From positions 134,902 through 198,901 of the forward strand of contig JAFYXV010000003.1 in NCBI GenBank assembly GCA_017557885.1: a stretch of 64,000 bases of DNA. The letters run 5' to 3'. Below are positions 33,739-42,993 of this stretch, in pieces. Each line of letters starts with the position of its first letter. Position 1 is the first letter of the stretch. A program made the translations under genes and the position numbers. This DNA is from a bacterium (GTDB taxonomy: Bacteria > Auribacterota > UBA3054). The notes under the pieces are model-generated. The model ran no database searches and had not been told where the DNA came from. It saw only the letters and a program-made list of their open reading frames with translations.

Positions 33739-34845
33739 TTAATCCAGGATCTCCACGTTGGCTCTGGGGACCGTGATTATCTTGTCCCCTATCTTGACGG
33801 AAAGGACCCTGACTTTCGATCCGGTGGCGATCTCCACGGGCTTCTCGATGAGTTCATGGACCGTGCCGATCTCGCCGAAGTGGGGGCGCCTTATGAGGCG
33901 GATCCTTACTCCTGGCTTGAGTTCGGAAGAATTGACGTGCAGATCCTCCTTCGTTTCGTAGCCGGGAACGATAAGTTCGGGACGGATGACGCCCGCCCTG
34001 ATCTGAGTAGCGCCGTTGATGGCCGCCACATGGCCGTCCAGGGCGCGCATAAGGTGCGCCGTCCGCTCGGGCATGACAAGATCGCCGAAACCTTCCGTCA
34101 AAACAAGCGTGAAGGGTATGTCCTCCTCGCCGGTCACCGCCACGCCGATATCGTAGCCCAGGAAACCCATCAATTCGGAATCCACGATGCCCGCGCCCAC
34201 GATGCCCAATAAGCCTTTCTTTTCCGCGGCGTAGAGAACGCTGCCGTCTATTTTCCCCGGGAACATGATGATCTTCCCCTCCAGGTCTTCAGGCAGCATA
34301 TCCGCGGTCAGAACGGAGCGCCCGTTGTCAAACCAGAGGAGCTTGCCGTGGCGCTCGCCGCCCACGCCGAAAATGCCCTGCACCAGCGCGCCGTAAGTCT
34401 CTATTACTACTCCTTCCTCCTCCATTATCTCCACGACCTCGCCGGAAATGTAAGCGTGGCAGAAGATGGGTTTCGGCATGCCCCGGACGCCTATGTTGCC
34501 GGAAAGCTTGGAAATGTATTCCAAAGATCCGTCGATGGGAGAGGTGACGTTGTTGGTGATGAGGTTGAAGAAGACCGTCCTGCTGGCCAGAAGCTCCTCT
34601 TTTTTCACCGGGTCGCCGGCTTTTTTCAAAACGAATTTCTCAAGCTGGTCCGGTCCGCAGCCAAGGATATTCGCGGCTTTCACCACCGCCAATGTTCCTG
34701 GCAGATCGACTTTCGCCACCACCTGATCCGGCGTGACATGCTCCCCAGCTCTGACCACCACCTCGCCCTTCACAGGAAGGCGCCTGGTCTTTCTTATCTT
34801 AACGTGCGGGCTGATTGTCAGCCCGGGAGTAAAAGCGTTTCCCAT
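33739..34845 (-). CDS. Unrecognised protein with barrel-sandwich-like N terminus and KOW-like C terminus, GlmL-linked
   Basis: The 368-residue protein has no named family that I recognise. The N-terminal third (GEVVVRAGEHVTPDQVVAKV, then TSPIDGSLEYIS) resembles a barrel-sandwich hybrid of the biotinyl/lipoyl or RnfC type. The middle contains glycine-rich loops (GIFGVGGERHGKLLWFD, VGAGIVDSELMGFLGYDIGV). The last ~60 residues (RIRLIRRPHFGEIGTVHEL, KIITVPRANVEILD) look like a KOW-type small beta-barrel. There is no signal peptide or lasting hydrophobic segment. AAGGA precedes the ATG, which is 12 bp after the GlmL-like gene, so the two proteins probably work together. Confidence 0.6.
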   Translation of the reverse strand: MGNAFTPGLTISPHVKIRKTRRLPVKGEVVVRAGEHVTPDQVVAKVDLPGTLAVVKAANILGCGPDQLEKFVLKKAGDPVKKEELLASRTVFFNLITNNVTSPIDGSLEYISKLSGNIGVRGMPKPIFCHAYISGEVVEIMEEEGVVIETYGALVQGIFGVGGERHGKLLWFDNGRSVLTADMLPEDLEGKIIMFPGKIDGSVLYAAEKKGLLGIVGAGIVDSELMGFLGYDIGVAVTGEEDIPFTLVLTEGFGDLVMPERTAHLMRALDGHVAAINGATQIRAGVIRPELIVPGYETKEDLHVNSSELKPGVRIRLIRRPHFGEIGTVHELIEKPVEIATGSKVRVLSVKIGDKIITVPRANVEILD

Positions 34846-34857
34846 AAATTCTAATCC

Positions 34858-36660
34858 TTATTCAAGCGGCAGCGAAAGCGCTTTGTAATCTCTAAGCCGG
34901 CGCTCGGCGTTCAGATTCTGGTCGCTGTCAAAAACGAGAGGCCTGCAGCGGCCGTCCAAAATAAGACCGGCGCAGCCGCCGATGACTTCCTTTTCCAAAG
35001 GCTTTCCGTTGCCCGCGCCCACGTTGAAGCGCCGGCTGGGGAAGATCTGCACCCTGGCTTTCTTGCCGGTGGCCAGGGGAACTCTTATCAGTTCGCCGCT
35101 CTTCACGGTGATCTTTTCCTCCAAACCTTCGGACTTGATCAAAACGTCCATCACCCTGCTGCCTTCCTTGGCCGTGCCCACAGGCGCGATGGCCGTTCCC
35201 AATAGGATCATGCAGTCCTTGGCGAAAACTTCCTTGGCCGCCGCCGCGTTCAGCTGCGACATCACGCCCAGCTGCGGCATCATGAAGATCGAGTCCACCG
35301 CCAGCTGCGTCACGCCCTCCAGCTGGAAAGCGTCCAGCATCATCAAAGCCGACTGGGTGCGGTCGGGGGCATGGGAAAGAACGCCGCCGGAGCCTATGCA
35401 GAGATCCAGTTTCATGAGGTCCACCAGAACCTTCTGGTCGTTGTCCAGGGCGGAGCCGATGTCGCTGTCGGCGTCCTTCACGTTGGCCGCCACGTCCACC
35501 GCCAAAGACCTGTGGTGGATAAGGGAGAGCCTCAGGGCCTCCCTGGCCGCAGCCTGTTCGATATAAAGCTCTTCTTTAGTTTCCGGAATGGTGGTGGGCC
35601 TGATCATCTTGTTGCGCAAAATGTCCCTCAGGACCTTCACGTCAAACTTGAAGGGCAGCCAGCGCAGAATGTTGTCCACTCCGCTTTCCGCCATCACGTT
35701 GCAGAGGCTGTAGCTCATGCCGTAGTTGGCGGAAACTGTCCTGTGGAAGTGTCCCCCAAAAACGGAGAAGACGTCGGTGGTGGCCCCGCCGATATCCACC
35801 GCCAGGACGTTCTGGTTCCTTTCCTTGGCCACTTCCTGAATGATGATGCCAACCGCCGTCGGCGTCGGCATAATGTCGGCGGACGTGATCTCCATCAGCT
35901 TAGGGTATCCCGGCGCCTGCTGCATGACGTGTTCCAAGAAGAGGTCGTGGATCGCCTGGCGCGCCTCCGCCACGTCTTCCCTGTTAAGGTCGGGCCTGAC
36001 ATTGTTGACGTGCCTTATGGAGCACACTCCGCCCAGCATATCCTCTACAACGTCCCTGGCCTCAACGTTGCCGCTGAAGATGACCGGCAGGTTGAAGCCC
36101 TGCCCGAACCTGGGCTGCGGCTTCGCGGCGCGGATAATTTCCGAGATCATCTCGACGTGCCTTCTGGAGCCGCCGTTGGTGCCGCCCGCCATCAGTATCA
36201 TGTCCGGGCGGATGTGCCTGAGCCTTTCGATCCTTTCGTAATTCTCCCTGGGATCGTCCAGGGAAATGGTGTCGATGACGATGGCACCGGCGCCCAGGGC
36301 CGCTCTTTCCGCGCTGGCGCCCGAAATATTGCCTACGATGCCCGTACAGGCCATCTGCAAGCCTCCCCCGGCTGAACTGGTGGAGAAGTAAGCGTCCACC
36401 CCGTCCTCGCCCTTCCTGGGGCATATCAGGTTCCTGTTCTCGTCCAGCAGGCGGCGCCCGGTGATGTCCTCAAGTTCCTCCACGGCGTTCTTCACGCCCA
36501 CCGTCACGTCGTCGAAGGGCGCCTCCACCGTGGTGGGCGCCTCTCCCCTGCCGGCCAGCCGGTAGCCTTCCTCGGTCTTGACGACCAATATAGCCTTGGT
36601 GGTCGTGCTGCCGCAGTCCGTGGCCAGCATCACGTCCAGTTTCTCAGTGTCCTTTGTCAT
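34858..36660 (-). CDS. Glutamate mutase L (GlmL/MutL)-family ATPase
   Basis: The 600-residue protein belongs to the ASKHA (actin/Hsp70) ATPases of the GlmL type. LATDCGSTTTKAILVV is the phosphate-1 loop, AVDIGGATTDVFSVFGGHFH the phosphate-2 loop and GSGGVLSHAPDRTQSALMML the adenosine loop. In clostridia GlmL sits between the two subunit genes of cobalamin-dependent glutamate mutase and is thought to reactivate it. No mutase subunit, cobalamin-binding or B12 synthesis gene is visible here, so this copy is an orphan. It lies between an 89-aa gene (3 bp upstream) and the KOW-tailed gene. It is unrelated to DNA-repair MutL. Confidence 0.85.
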   Translation of the reverse strand: MTKDTEKLDVMLATDCGSTTTKAILVVKTEEGYRLAGRGEAPTTVEAPFDDVTVGVKNAVEELEDITGRRLLDENRNLICPRKGEDGVDAYFSTSSAGGGLQMACTGIVGNISGASAERAALGAGAIVIDTISLDDPRENYERIERLRHIRPDMILMAGGTNGGSRRHVEMISEIIRAAKPQPRFGQGFNLPVIFSGNVEARDVVEDMLGGVCSIRHVNNVRPDLNREDVAEARQAIHDLFLEHVMQQAPGYPKLMEITSADIMPTPTAVGIIIQEVAKERNQNVLAVDIGGATTDVFSVFGGHFHRTVSANYGMSYSLCNVMAESGVDNILRWLPFKFDVKVLRDILRNKMIRPTTIPETKEELYIEQAAAREALRLSLIHHRSLAVDVAANVKDADSDIGSALDNDQKVLVDLMKLDLCIGSGGVLSHAPDRTQSALMMLDAFQLEGVTQLAVDSIFMMPQLGVMSQLNAAAAKEVFAKDCMILLGTAIAPVGTAKEGSRVMDVLIKSEGLEEKITVKSGELIRVPLATGKKARVQIFPSRRFNVGAGNGKPLEKEVIGGCAGLILDGRCRPLVFDSDQNLNAERRLRDYKALSLPLE

Positions 36661-36663
36661 ATC

Positions 36664-36933
36664 TTATTTGGCCAATTCCTTTATCCTCTCTTCCAACTTA
36701 AGCGTATTGGAATCATCCAGCAAAAAAAGACCGAGATCCCTTGCGTCGAAGGGAAAGACAGTGTTCAAGATCCCCCCGAAGCCGATCAAAATATGCGCTG
36801 TTATGGGCGCGATGGGCCTGTTGATCTCGAAAAGGAAAGTCGTGGCCGCCGGGATGTCGTACTTTTGGCTCCACAGGGCCACGCGCTCAATAAGATCTTC
36901 CCTTTCTTTTTCTGTCAGTTCAGTCTTGATCAT
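36664..36933 (-). CDS. 89-residue protein of unknown function, first gene of the GlmL unit
   Basis: The protein is not recognised. Residues 1-30 form a charged helix (TELTEKEREDLIERVALWSQ), residues 40-62 are hydrophobic (PITAHILIGFGGILNTVF) and could be a membrane segment or a buried helix, and the C terminus is again a charged helix (NTLKLEERIKELAK). It has a strong promoter, with TATAAT only 11 bases before the ATG, so its mRNA would be nearly leaderless. Its stop codon is 3 bp before the GlmL-like ATG, which has no ribosome site of its own and probably depends on translation of this gene. Confidence 0.6.
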   Translation of the reverse strand: MIKTELTEKEREDLIERVALWSQKYDIPAATTFLFEINRPIAPITAHILIGFGGILNTVFPFDARDLGLFLLDDSNTLKLEERIKELAK

Positions 36934-36944
36934 AACAAAAAGGA

Positions 36945-36955
36945 ATTATAGCAAA
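36945..36955 (-). promoter_or_regulatory. Extended -10 promoter of the GlmL unit
   Basis: TTTGCTATAAT on the minus strand ends 11 bases before the ATG at 36933. The predicted transcript start leaves a leader of only about 5 bases. Confidence 0.65.
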
Positions 36956-36981
36956 CATTCCTTTCGCATAATGGAAAGAAG

Positions 36982-37134
36982 CTATTCCGCTTCCGGATAG
37001 ACCACGCTCTGCTGATCAGGGTCGCGGTAGAGATGGTTGTTGGGGGCGTCGGCGTCCAGGGAATCCTGCATGGCGCAGCCGGCAAGACCTAAAACGTAGA
37101 TCAAAAGCAGAGAGAGAAAAAGCAGTTTTTTCAT
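36982..37134 (-). CDS. Small lipoprotein (50 aa)
   Basis: A short frame begins at ATG 37134 with GAGG 7 bases upstream. It encodes MKKLLFLSLLLIYVLGLAGC, a full lipoprotein signal with lipobox LAGC, then about 30 hydrophilic residues (AMQDSLDADAPNNHLYRDPD and more) ending YPEAE. It follows the YfhO-like gene by 10 bp, so it is the last gene of the transketolase unit. Function is unknown; small entericidin-like or RlpA-like lipoproteins are conceivable comparisons, but nothing specific is seen. Confidence 0.6.
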   Translation of the reverse strand: MKKLLFLSLLLIYVLGLAGCAMQDSLDADAPNNHLYRDPDQQSVVYPEAE

Positions 37135-37144
37135 GGTTTTTTCC

Positions 37145-39490
37145 TCAGGATTTGTTTATGAAAATTAAAGATGTTCTGTAGATGGCGGCGGCAAGGAAGA
37201 TAACGATCCCGGCGGCGTAGCAGATGAGCAGCGCGGTCTGGTGGCTTATTCTCGCTTGCAGCGTAACGGTATGTTCTCCCGCTTCTATTAGAACCGCTCT
37301 CAATGCGGCGTCGGCGCGGAGTATATTGGCGGGTTTGCCGTCGATCCTGGCGATCCAGCCCGGGTAATAGAGTTCGCTGAAGACGACGCAGCCGGGAACT
37401 TCGGCGTTCACTTTGGCTTTTATCTCCTGCGGAGAATAATCTGTCAACGTTGCCGTGCCGAAAGGTCCTTTCTCCCCTGCTTCACCTGAGAGTTGCCCGG
37501 GTATTTCCGCACCGCTTATGACGACCTTGCGGGAAGGCTTGAAGTCCATCGACATGACGAGGTCAGCGGGGGCAATGTCTTCCCTCACGGCTTTGGGAAC
37601 GAACCAAACTCTGGGCATGACAAAATTATTGTCCTTTACGAAGAGGCCGTACCTGGTGAAAGGCCTGGCCCAGCTTGGGATCTTTTCAGCAGGAAGCCTT
37701 GTTTGGTTATTGAGGTCGTAGCGGATGTTGAAGATCTCGTCGAAGCGCTTGCGGGAATTTTCGCCCTGTTTTCTGGCGTTCCATAAAGGCTGCTCCCAAC
37801 TCGTCCTCGTCATGATGTAGCCGTTGACGGAGTCTAAGCCCCAGATCACGGTCTTCTGCGAGGCCTGCACGGCGTCCCAGCGGTAGCGGCAGCGGCCTTT
37901 GGGCCCCTTGGAGATCTGGTCGCCTTTCAGCGCCATAGAGACCGGGTTTTGCGCATTGGCCTCCGCGGCGGAAGTTGGCGAAGCGTTGATCTCTCCGCCG
38001 AAAGACGCCAGGTCGAAAACCACAAGCGCGGCGAAGGCCCACTTCGTCCAGGAATGCTGGCCTTTGCAGGCAATGAGATACAATGCGATGCCGATGATGA
38101 AAATGACGTACTGCCTTAAGACCGCGAAATTGAAGACGGCTTTCGTAACGGCGTTGTCGGGAACTTTCTTAAGCCCCAGTATGGTGGCGAGTCCGATAAT
38201 TAAAAGGCTCGCGAAAAGGAAAAGCCAGAAGCCCTTCTTGATCTCAGTCTTTTCCTTCGGCCAGAACTGATCGAAAGTGAAGGCGAAAAGAATGCTAATT
38301 GGAAGCGAGATAAAGTATGCGTACCTGACCGGGATCCTCAGATTCCTCAGCGGCTTGATGAGGTAAGCGAGGAAATACTGGAAGGGATTTTCAAGACCGT
38401 AGATGTAGAGAGCAGCGATGACGGCGATCAGGAAAAAGACCAGGGCTTTGAGGGAAAAATGCTTTTTCAGATAAACGGGGAGCAATAGCAGAGCGAGGAA
38501 AGGCCAGAGTCCGGTGTAAGAGACGCGGCACCAGTACTGCCAGAACTGGCCGATATGCCAGCTGTCCCCTCCCCAGAAGAGATTCCAATCCGCGCCGCTT
38601 CCCGGGGCTTTCACGCGGCCGAAAAGATCTGGAATAATGTTGGTAAGGAAGAAGTACCAGCTCGCCTGGTCAGAAACGTTCTTGTAGATGTCCTGGTCGG
38701 GACGCGCGCTGTTGCCGTAATATTCCGCGGCGGGAACGATAAGGATCGCTGAGATAAGCAAACCTACGAAAAGAAAGACCGCGCTTTGGGCGATGAATCT
38801 TAAAAGAGAGTGCTTTTCCTTCCGAAGCTCAATGAGCTCGTAAATGAAAAACACAATGAGGAAAGCCGCCATGTACGGCATCCTCTGGATAACGCCGATC
38901 AAAAAGCAGAAGCCGAGGACGCCGCCGCCTATCGCGGAAAGGGAAAGCGTTTTCAAACCAAGCTTGTTTTCTGATTCCGCTTTCATATGCTCCAAAGAGA
39001 GCATTATCCAGGGAATGAAGCCGTAGCCCGCGCCGTTGTTGGCGCTCGTCATGGTTATGACTATGGAAGCGCAGTAGCCGGCGGCCGCCGCCGCGGCCGT
39101 CGCGGCCGGACGGGAGATCTTCCAAAACCTCAGGAGAAAGTAAACGCCGAAGGCGCCGAAAAGAACTTGGAAAACGTAGATGAAGGAGACCGCTTTTTCA
39201 AAGGCGGGAAGATCTTTCGCGATGGGAACGCAGAGAAGGTACAGCGGATAGAAAATGGAGTGCCAGGCCATCTGGCCGAAGGGACGGCCAAGGTCGTGGT
39301 AAGGACACCAGGCCGGAAATCTTCCATGCAGAAGTTCGCCGGCGTTGAAAAAAAGCTTGGGAAGATCCTGGTTGGCGAAATCGCCGAAGAAGAAACCCGT
39401 GCCCATAATGACGGCGCGGAAAAGCCAAAAAAGCCCCAGGGCAAGCAGAGCCGCCCCAAACCATTTCAGCTCTTTTCTTCCGTCTTCCAT
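37145..39490 (-). CDS. YfhO-family polytopic membrane protein (GT-C-like)
   Basis: The 781-residue protein has about 12-14 transmembrane segments and a C-terminal extracytoplasmic domain. FFGDFANQDLPKLFFNAGEL near the N terminus holds the Asp residues of the first outer loop, and FPAWCPYHDLGRPFGQMAWH is the conserved segment of YfhO proteins. Bacillus YfhO and related GT-C enzymes glycosylate lipoteichoic acid or other envelope polymers using a lipid-linked sugar. The start codon directly follows the transketolase stop codon, so translation is coupled. The substrate here is unknown, but the envelope context fits. Confidence 0.8.
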   Translation of the reverse strand: MEDGRKELKWFGAALLALGLFWLFRAVIMGTGFFFGDFANQDLPKLFFNAGELLHGRFPAWCPYHDLGRPFGQMAWHSIFYPLYLLCVPIAKDLPAFEKAVSFIYVFQVLFGAFGVYFLLRFWKISRPAATAAAAAAGYCASIVITMTSANNGAGYGFIPWIMLSLEHMKAESENKLGLKTLSLSAIGGGVLGFCFLIGVIQRMPYMAAFLIVFFIYELIELRKEKHSLLRFIAQSAVFLFVGLLISAILIVPAAEYYGNSARPDQDIYKNVSDQASWYFFLTNIIPDLFGRVKAPGSGADWNLFWGGDSWHIGQFWQYWCRVSYTGLWPFLALLLLPVYLKKHFSLKALVFFLIAVIAALYIYGLENPFQYFLAYLIKPLRNLRIPVRYAYFISLPISILFAFTFDQFWPKEKTEIKKGFWLFLFASLLIIGLATILGLKKVPDNAVTKAVFNFAVLRQYVIFIIGIALYLIACKGQHSWTKWAFAALVVFDLASFGGEINASPTSAAEANAQNPVSMALKGDQISKGPKGRCRYRWDAVQASQKTVIWGLDSVNGYIMTRTSWEQPLWNARKQGENSRKRFDEIFNIRYDLNNQTRLPAEKIPSWARPFTRYGLFVKDNNFVMPRVWFVPKAVREDIAPADLVMSMDFKPSRKVVISGAEIPGQLSGEAGEKGPFGTATLTDYSPQEIKAKVNAEVPGCVVFSELYYPGWIARIDGKPANILRADAALRAVLIEAGEHTVTLQARISHQTALLICYAAGIVIFLAAAIYRTSLIFINKS

Positions 39491-41413
39491 TTAGAGCGCG
39501 GCTTCGATAGCCTTGATTATTCCGGGAGCGTCCAGGGAATATTCGGCGTAGAGTTCCTTCGGCGTGGCGGAGCCAGCGAAAGAGGTGACGCCGAGCTTTA
39601 CGAGCTTGCAGCTGAGGCCGAGTTCCTGAAGTTTTTCAGCGACGCTCATGCCCAGTCCGCTGACGACAAGGTGATCCTCGACGGTCACTACAAGGCCGGT
39701 CTTGGCGGCTTCTTTCAACGCGTCAACGTCGATTGCCAAGGGCGAAGAGATGTTGTAAACGGAGACCTCCGTCCCCTGCTTAGCCATTTCGTCGGAAGCC
39801 GCTATGGCGTTCGTAGTCGGAGTGCCGCAGACAAAGATCGCGGCTTTGGGAGCCTTCTTGGAACGAAGAAGGTCGGCTTTGCCGTAAGCGTATTTGTAAT
39901 CCGTGCCGAAATAGGGCGTTCCGTCCTCTTTCGTTGCGATGCCGACTTTTGAGCGGCCCATGACCAGAAGCGTCGGCTTCTTGGTAAGGGCGAGATATCT
40001 GACGGCGCGGTCAGTCTGGTTCGGATCGGCCGGGACAATTACTTCGAAGCCGAGAAGGTTCCTGTAGAGGCCGAGGTAATCCACGCACTGGTGCGTCCTG
40101 CCGTCTTCGCCAACGTCCAGCCCGCAGTGGGTGCAGACGATCTTCGGGAAGGCTTCGTTCATGACGGACATGCGGTGCTGGTTGTAAGTCTCGTCCACGC
40201 CGAAAGCGCCGAAGTCGGCCCAGAAAGACTGGACGCCCCGGATGCTCATGGCGCCGGCGATTACCGCCGCGTTGTGCTCCTGAATGCCGATCTGGAAGAA
40301 GTTCTCTGGCCAGACTTTCTCGAAGTCCGCGACTTTCACGCTGCCCTTGAGGTCGCAGTCCAGCGCGGCCATCGGGCTGGCGCCGGCTTTGTCCTTGTTG
40401 GTCTTAGCGATGTCGGCAAGCGCTTTGCCCCAGGCGCTCCTGTTGTCGGTGCTCTCGGTGTAGAGGGCTGGCGTTCCCGGGTCGAGGGTAATATCCGGAG
40501 TTTTGGGACGGACGGGATGCCTGGGCTCTTTTGCTTTGCGTTCCGCCATCAGTTCGTCCAGGTCATCCGGAAGTCCGAGCTCTTGGAGCGCCTGGCGGCA
40601 GAGATCCATGTTCAGGGCGGAGCCGTGATATTTCGCCTGGTTCTCCATGAAGGAGATGCCGTGTCCCATAACGGTCTTGGCCAATATCATGACAGGCTTT
40701 TCGGAAAGATAAGCCTTCCTCAGTGCGCCGTAGAGGGCTTGAAGATCGTGTCCATTCACGTCTATGACTTCCCAGCCGTCGGCCTCCCATTCGGCCTTCA
40801 AGGGCTGGTACATCACTTCGTGAATGTCGCCGCAGATCTGCAGTTCATTGTAGTCGATTATGGCGACCAAGGGCAGGGCATATTTCACAGCCGTTCTCCT
40901 CGCTTCCGCGATCTGGCCTTTCTGCTGTTCGCCATCGCCCATCACGCAGAAAACTTTCGCCTTGACACCGGTCAGACGGTCTGACAGCGCGAAGCCCACG
41001 CAGGCGGAAAGGCCCTGGCCCAAGTTGCCGGTGTCCCATTCGACGCCGGGCACGCACTGCTCGATATGGCCGGGGAAGGAGCTGCCCTTCTGACGGAAAG
41101 TCACCACCGCTTCCCTAAGGTCTATGAATCCTGCTCCCGCCAAGGCCGCGTAAACGCCCGGCGAGGTGTGGCCGTGGCTTACGACGATGGTGTCCCTGCC
41201 GAATTTCCTGGGATCCTTGGGATCGACGTTGGCGCATTGCCAAAGCAGGGTGTAAGTTTCGAGGGAGGAAAGGGAACCGCCGGGGTGTCCGCAGCCAGCC
41301 AGAGTCGTCATTTTTACGATGGCTCCGCGGCTGACAGTCAGCTGCTCGTTTAAAGCGGCAATCTCTTCCCCGCTCAGTTTTTCTTCAAAAAAAACGCGTT
41401 TTAAAATGCTCAT
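39491..41413 (-). CDS. tkt: Transketolase, single-chain
   Basis: The 640-residue enzyme moves two-carbon ketol units in the pentose phosphate pathway with thiamine diphosphate and Mg2+. TLAGCGHPGGSLSS and VSHGHTSPGVYAALA lie near the N terminus, GDGEQQKGQIAEARR and IDYNELQ form the diphosphate and metal site, and IGIQEHNAAVIAGAMSIRGV supplies the catalytic Glu of the pyrimidine domain. The C-terminal domain is present (LVVTVEDHLVVSGLGMSVAE). It is slightly shorter than E. coli TktA (663). It heads a unit with the YfhO-like and lipoprotein genes; transketolase also provides sedoheptulose 7-phosphate for heptose synthesis. Confidence 0.92.
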   Translation of the reverse strand: MSILKRVFFEEKLSGEEIAALNEQLTVSRGAIVKMTTLAGCGHPGGSLSSLETYTLLWQCANVDPKDPRKFGRDTIVVSHGHTSPGVYAALAGAGFIDLREAVVTFRQKGSSFPGHIEQCVPGVEWDTGNLGQGLSACVGFALSDRLTGVKAKVFCVMGDGEQQKGQIAEARRTAVKYALPLVAIIDYNELQICGDIHEVMYQPLKAEWEADGWEVIDVNGHDLQALYGALRKAYLSEKPVMILAKTVMGHGISFMENQAKYHGSALNMDLCRQALQELGLPDDLDELMAERKAKEPRHPVRPKTPDITLDPGTPALYTESTDNRSAWGKALADIAKTNKDKAGASPMAALDCDLKGSVKVADFEKVWPENFFQIGIQEHNAAVIAGAMSIRGVQSFWADFGAFGVDETYNQHRMSVMNEAFPKIVCTHCGLDVGEDGRTHQCVDYLGLYRNLLGFEVIVPADPNQTDRAVRYLALTKKPTLLVMGRSKVGIATKEDGTPYFGTDYKYAYGKADLLRSKKAPKAAIFVCGTPTTNAIAASDEMAKQGTEVSVYNISSPLAIDVDALKEAAKTGLVVTVEDHLVVSGLGMSVAEKLQELGLSCKLVKLGVTSFAGSATPKELYAEYSLDAPGIIKAIEAAL

Positions 41414-41460
41414 AGATAGACCTAGGCCTTATTTTGGATACACACACAATTGATAAATAG

Positions 41461-41471
41461 ATTTTAGCAAA
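41461..41471 (-). promoter_or_regulatory. Extended -10 promoter of the transketolase unit
   Basis: TTTGCTAAAAT on the minus strand ends 47 bases before ATG 41413. No good -35 box is evident. Confidence 0.55.
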
Positions 41472-41502
41472 GAGGGCGGTATTCTGTAAAGCCCAAAAGA
41501 AA

Positions 41503-42969
41503 CTAGAAGCGGCGATAGTCCTGGAGTCTTACCACCCTGAGGGCGAAAGCCAATATCATGAAGACGATCCCGTAAACGATCCAGGTCAGATAGACCGGAA
41601 CATAGGGCTTTATGAAGAAAACAACGGGCAGAGTAAGAAGGGCCAGGATCGCGGGGCGGGCAAGCGAGAGAAGGCTGTCCTTGGCGCGTCCGAATTCGGA
41701 AAAGCTTATGACGTAGCCTATGAACATGATGGAAAGGGAGACCACCATGGAAAGCGCGGAAGCGATGGGCGCCAGGGCCGGGTCGTTCCCTCTCCTCAGG
41801 CAGAGGAAGTAGATCAGGATGATGTTGGCTAAGATATTGCCGATCAGGCTGGCCAGGTTGATAAAGAAGACTTTGCGCTCCTTTTCCTTGACGTACAATA
41901 CGTGCCCGAAGAAGGGGCAGAAAAGGTCGAGCCCCTGGCCCCAGATCAGGATCTGCAGCGCCAGGGCGCCTTCCACAAATTCTTTTCCGTAAACCAGATC
42001 AAGGATCCTGGGAGACTCCAAAGTAGCCCAGAAGAGGAACGGAAAGCCCAGACAGCCGATCCACCTCAGGCTTATCATCACTCTCTGCCAGAAATCCTCC
42101 TCCCCCGCTTCCTTGCTGCTGGCGAGGGCGGGATACATAGACTCCGTGAAGGAGTTGGTCAAAAAGAGCGGAATAAGGACAAGATTGTAGGCCGCACCGT
42201 AAACTCCCAGCTGCGCCTTGAAACCGAACCACCACAAAAGCACATGGTCGAACTTCAGGTGCAGGGTGGAAGTGAACATGATAGTGAAGAACTGCCAGCC
42301 CTGGCTGAGCATCTCCATTATGACTTTCAGGCTTGGTTTGGGAAGCCCCAGCTTGTATCTGATCCTCAGAGCGATCGTTCCCAGAACCAATGGCACAAAG
42401 GAACCGAGCGCGAAATAGACCGCCATCAGCCTTGTCTTGACATCAAGCCCGCACTTGGCGAACATGAGCGTTCCGAAGCCAAGACTCACGTAAAGCACTT
42501 TGCCTATAAGGAAAAGCACCGCCTCCAAGTGATTGTCCTGGTGGCCTCTTAAAATAGCCGCCATCGACATATACCAGGCGTTGGCGAAAAGGAAGAGACA
42601 GAAGAGCGCGATGAGCGTCAGGTCTTCGCCGCCCGCGCCGAAACCGAAAAGATCTCTCAAAACGAGCGCGCCGATGGCAAGGGCGACCGCCAAAACGGAG
42701 CAGAAAGTTTTAAGGATTACGGAATTCCAGAAAAGCTCGTCGCTGCGTTCCGGCTCCCTGGCCACGATCCTCGTCATCAAGGTCCCGAGGCCGTATTCCG
42801 CAACAATGGAGAACATCACGATCCAGGAAAGCGCGCCGGTGAAATCGCCGTAAAATTCTTTGCCGAGGGCCCGTGTCAGATAGATATTGAAAACAGCCGT
42901 CAGGGCATGGGAGGCGGCTTTTCCGGTAAAGAGGGAAAAAGTGTTTCTCAGGACACGGTTTAAATGCAT
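41503..42969 (-). CDS. Polysaccharide flippase, MOP/Wzx-like
   Basis: The 488-residue protein has about 12-14 transmembrane segments. It begins with the family's usual helix 1 (NTFSLFTGKAASHALTAVFN followed by IYLTRALGKEFYGDF), and contains the middle segment HLKFDHVLLWWFGFKAQLGV and helix 9-10 FLFWATLESPRILDLVYGKE. It should move lipid-linked oligosaccharide across the inner membrane. It differs clearly from the flippase at 15.3 kb, so the organism exports at least two glycans. The ATG is 24 bp downstream of tRNA-Pro with no terminator between, which suggests a shared transcript. Confidence 0.8.
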   Translation of the reverse strand: MHLNRVLRNTFSLFTGKAASHALTAVFNIYLTRALGKEFYGDFTGALSWIVMFSIVAEYGLGTLMTRIVAREPERSDELFWNSVILKTFCSVLAVALAIGALVLRDLFGFGAGGEDLTLIALFCLFLFANAWYMSMAAILRGHQDNHLEAVLFLIGKVLYVSLGFGTLMFAKCGLDVKTRLMAVYFALGSFVPLVLGTIALRIRYKLGLPKPSLKVIMEMLSQGWQFFTIMFTSTLHLKFDHVLLWWFGFKAQLGVYGAAYNLVLIPLFLTNSFTESMYPALASSKEAGEEDFWQRVMISLRWIGCLGFPFLFWATLESPRILDLVYGKEFVEGALALQILIWGQGLDLFCPFFGHVLYVKEKERKVFFINLASLIGNILANIILIYFLCLRRGNDPALAPIASALSMVVSLSIMFIGYVISFSEFGRAKDSLLSLARPAILALLTLPVVFFIKPYVPVYLTWIVYGIVFMILAFALRVVRLQDYRRF

Positions 42970-42993
42970 AAGAGAAATGCCTTAAAATAAAAA

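Noticed and set aside
34858-36660. Assignment as DNA mismatch-repair MutL
   Set aside because: The sequence has actin-fold ATPase loops, not the GHKL motifs of MutL; the shared name is a coincidence.
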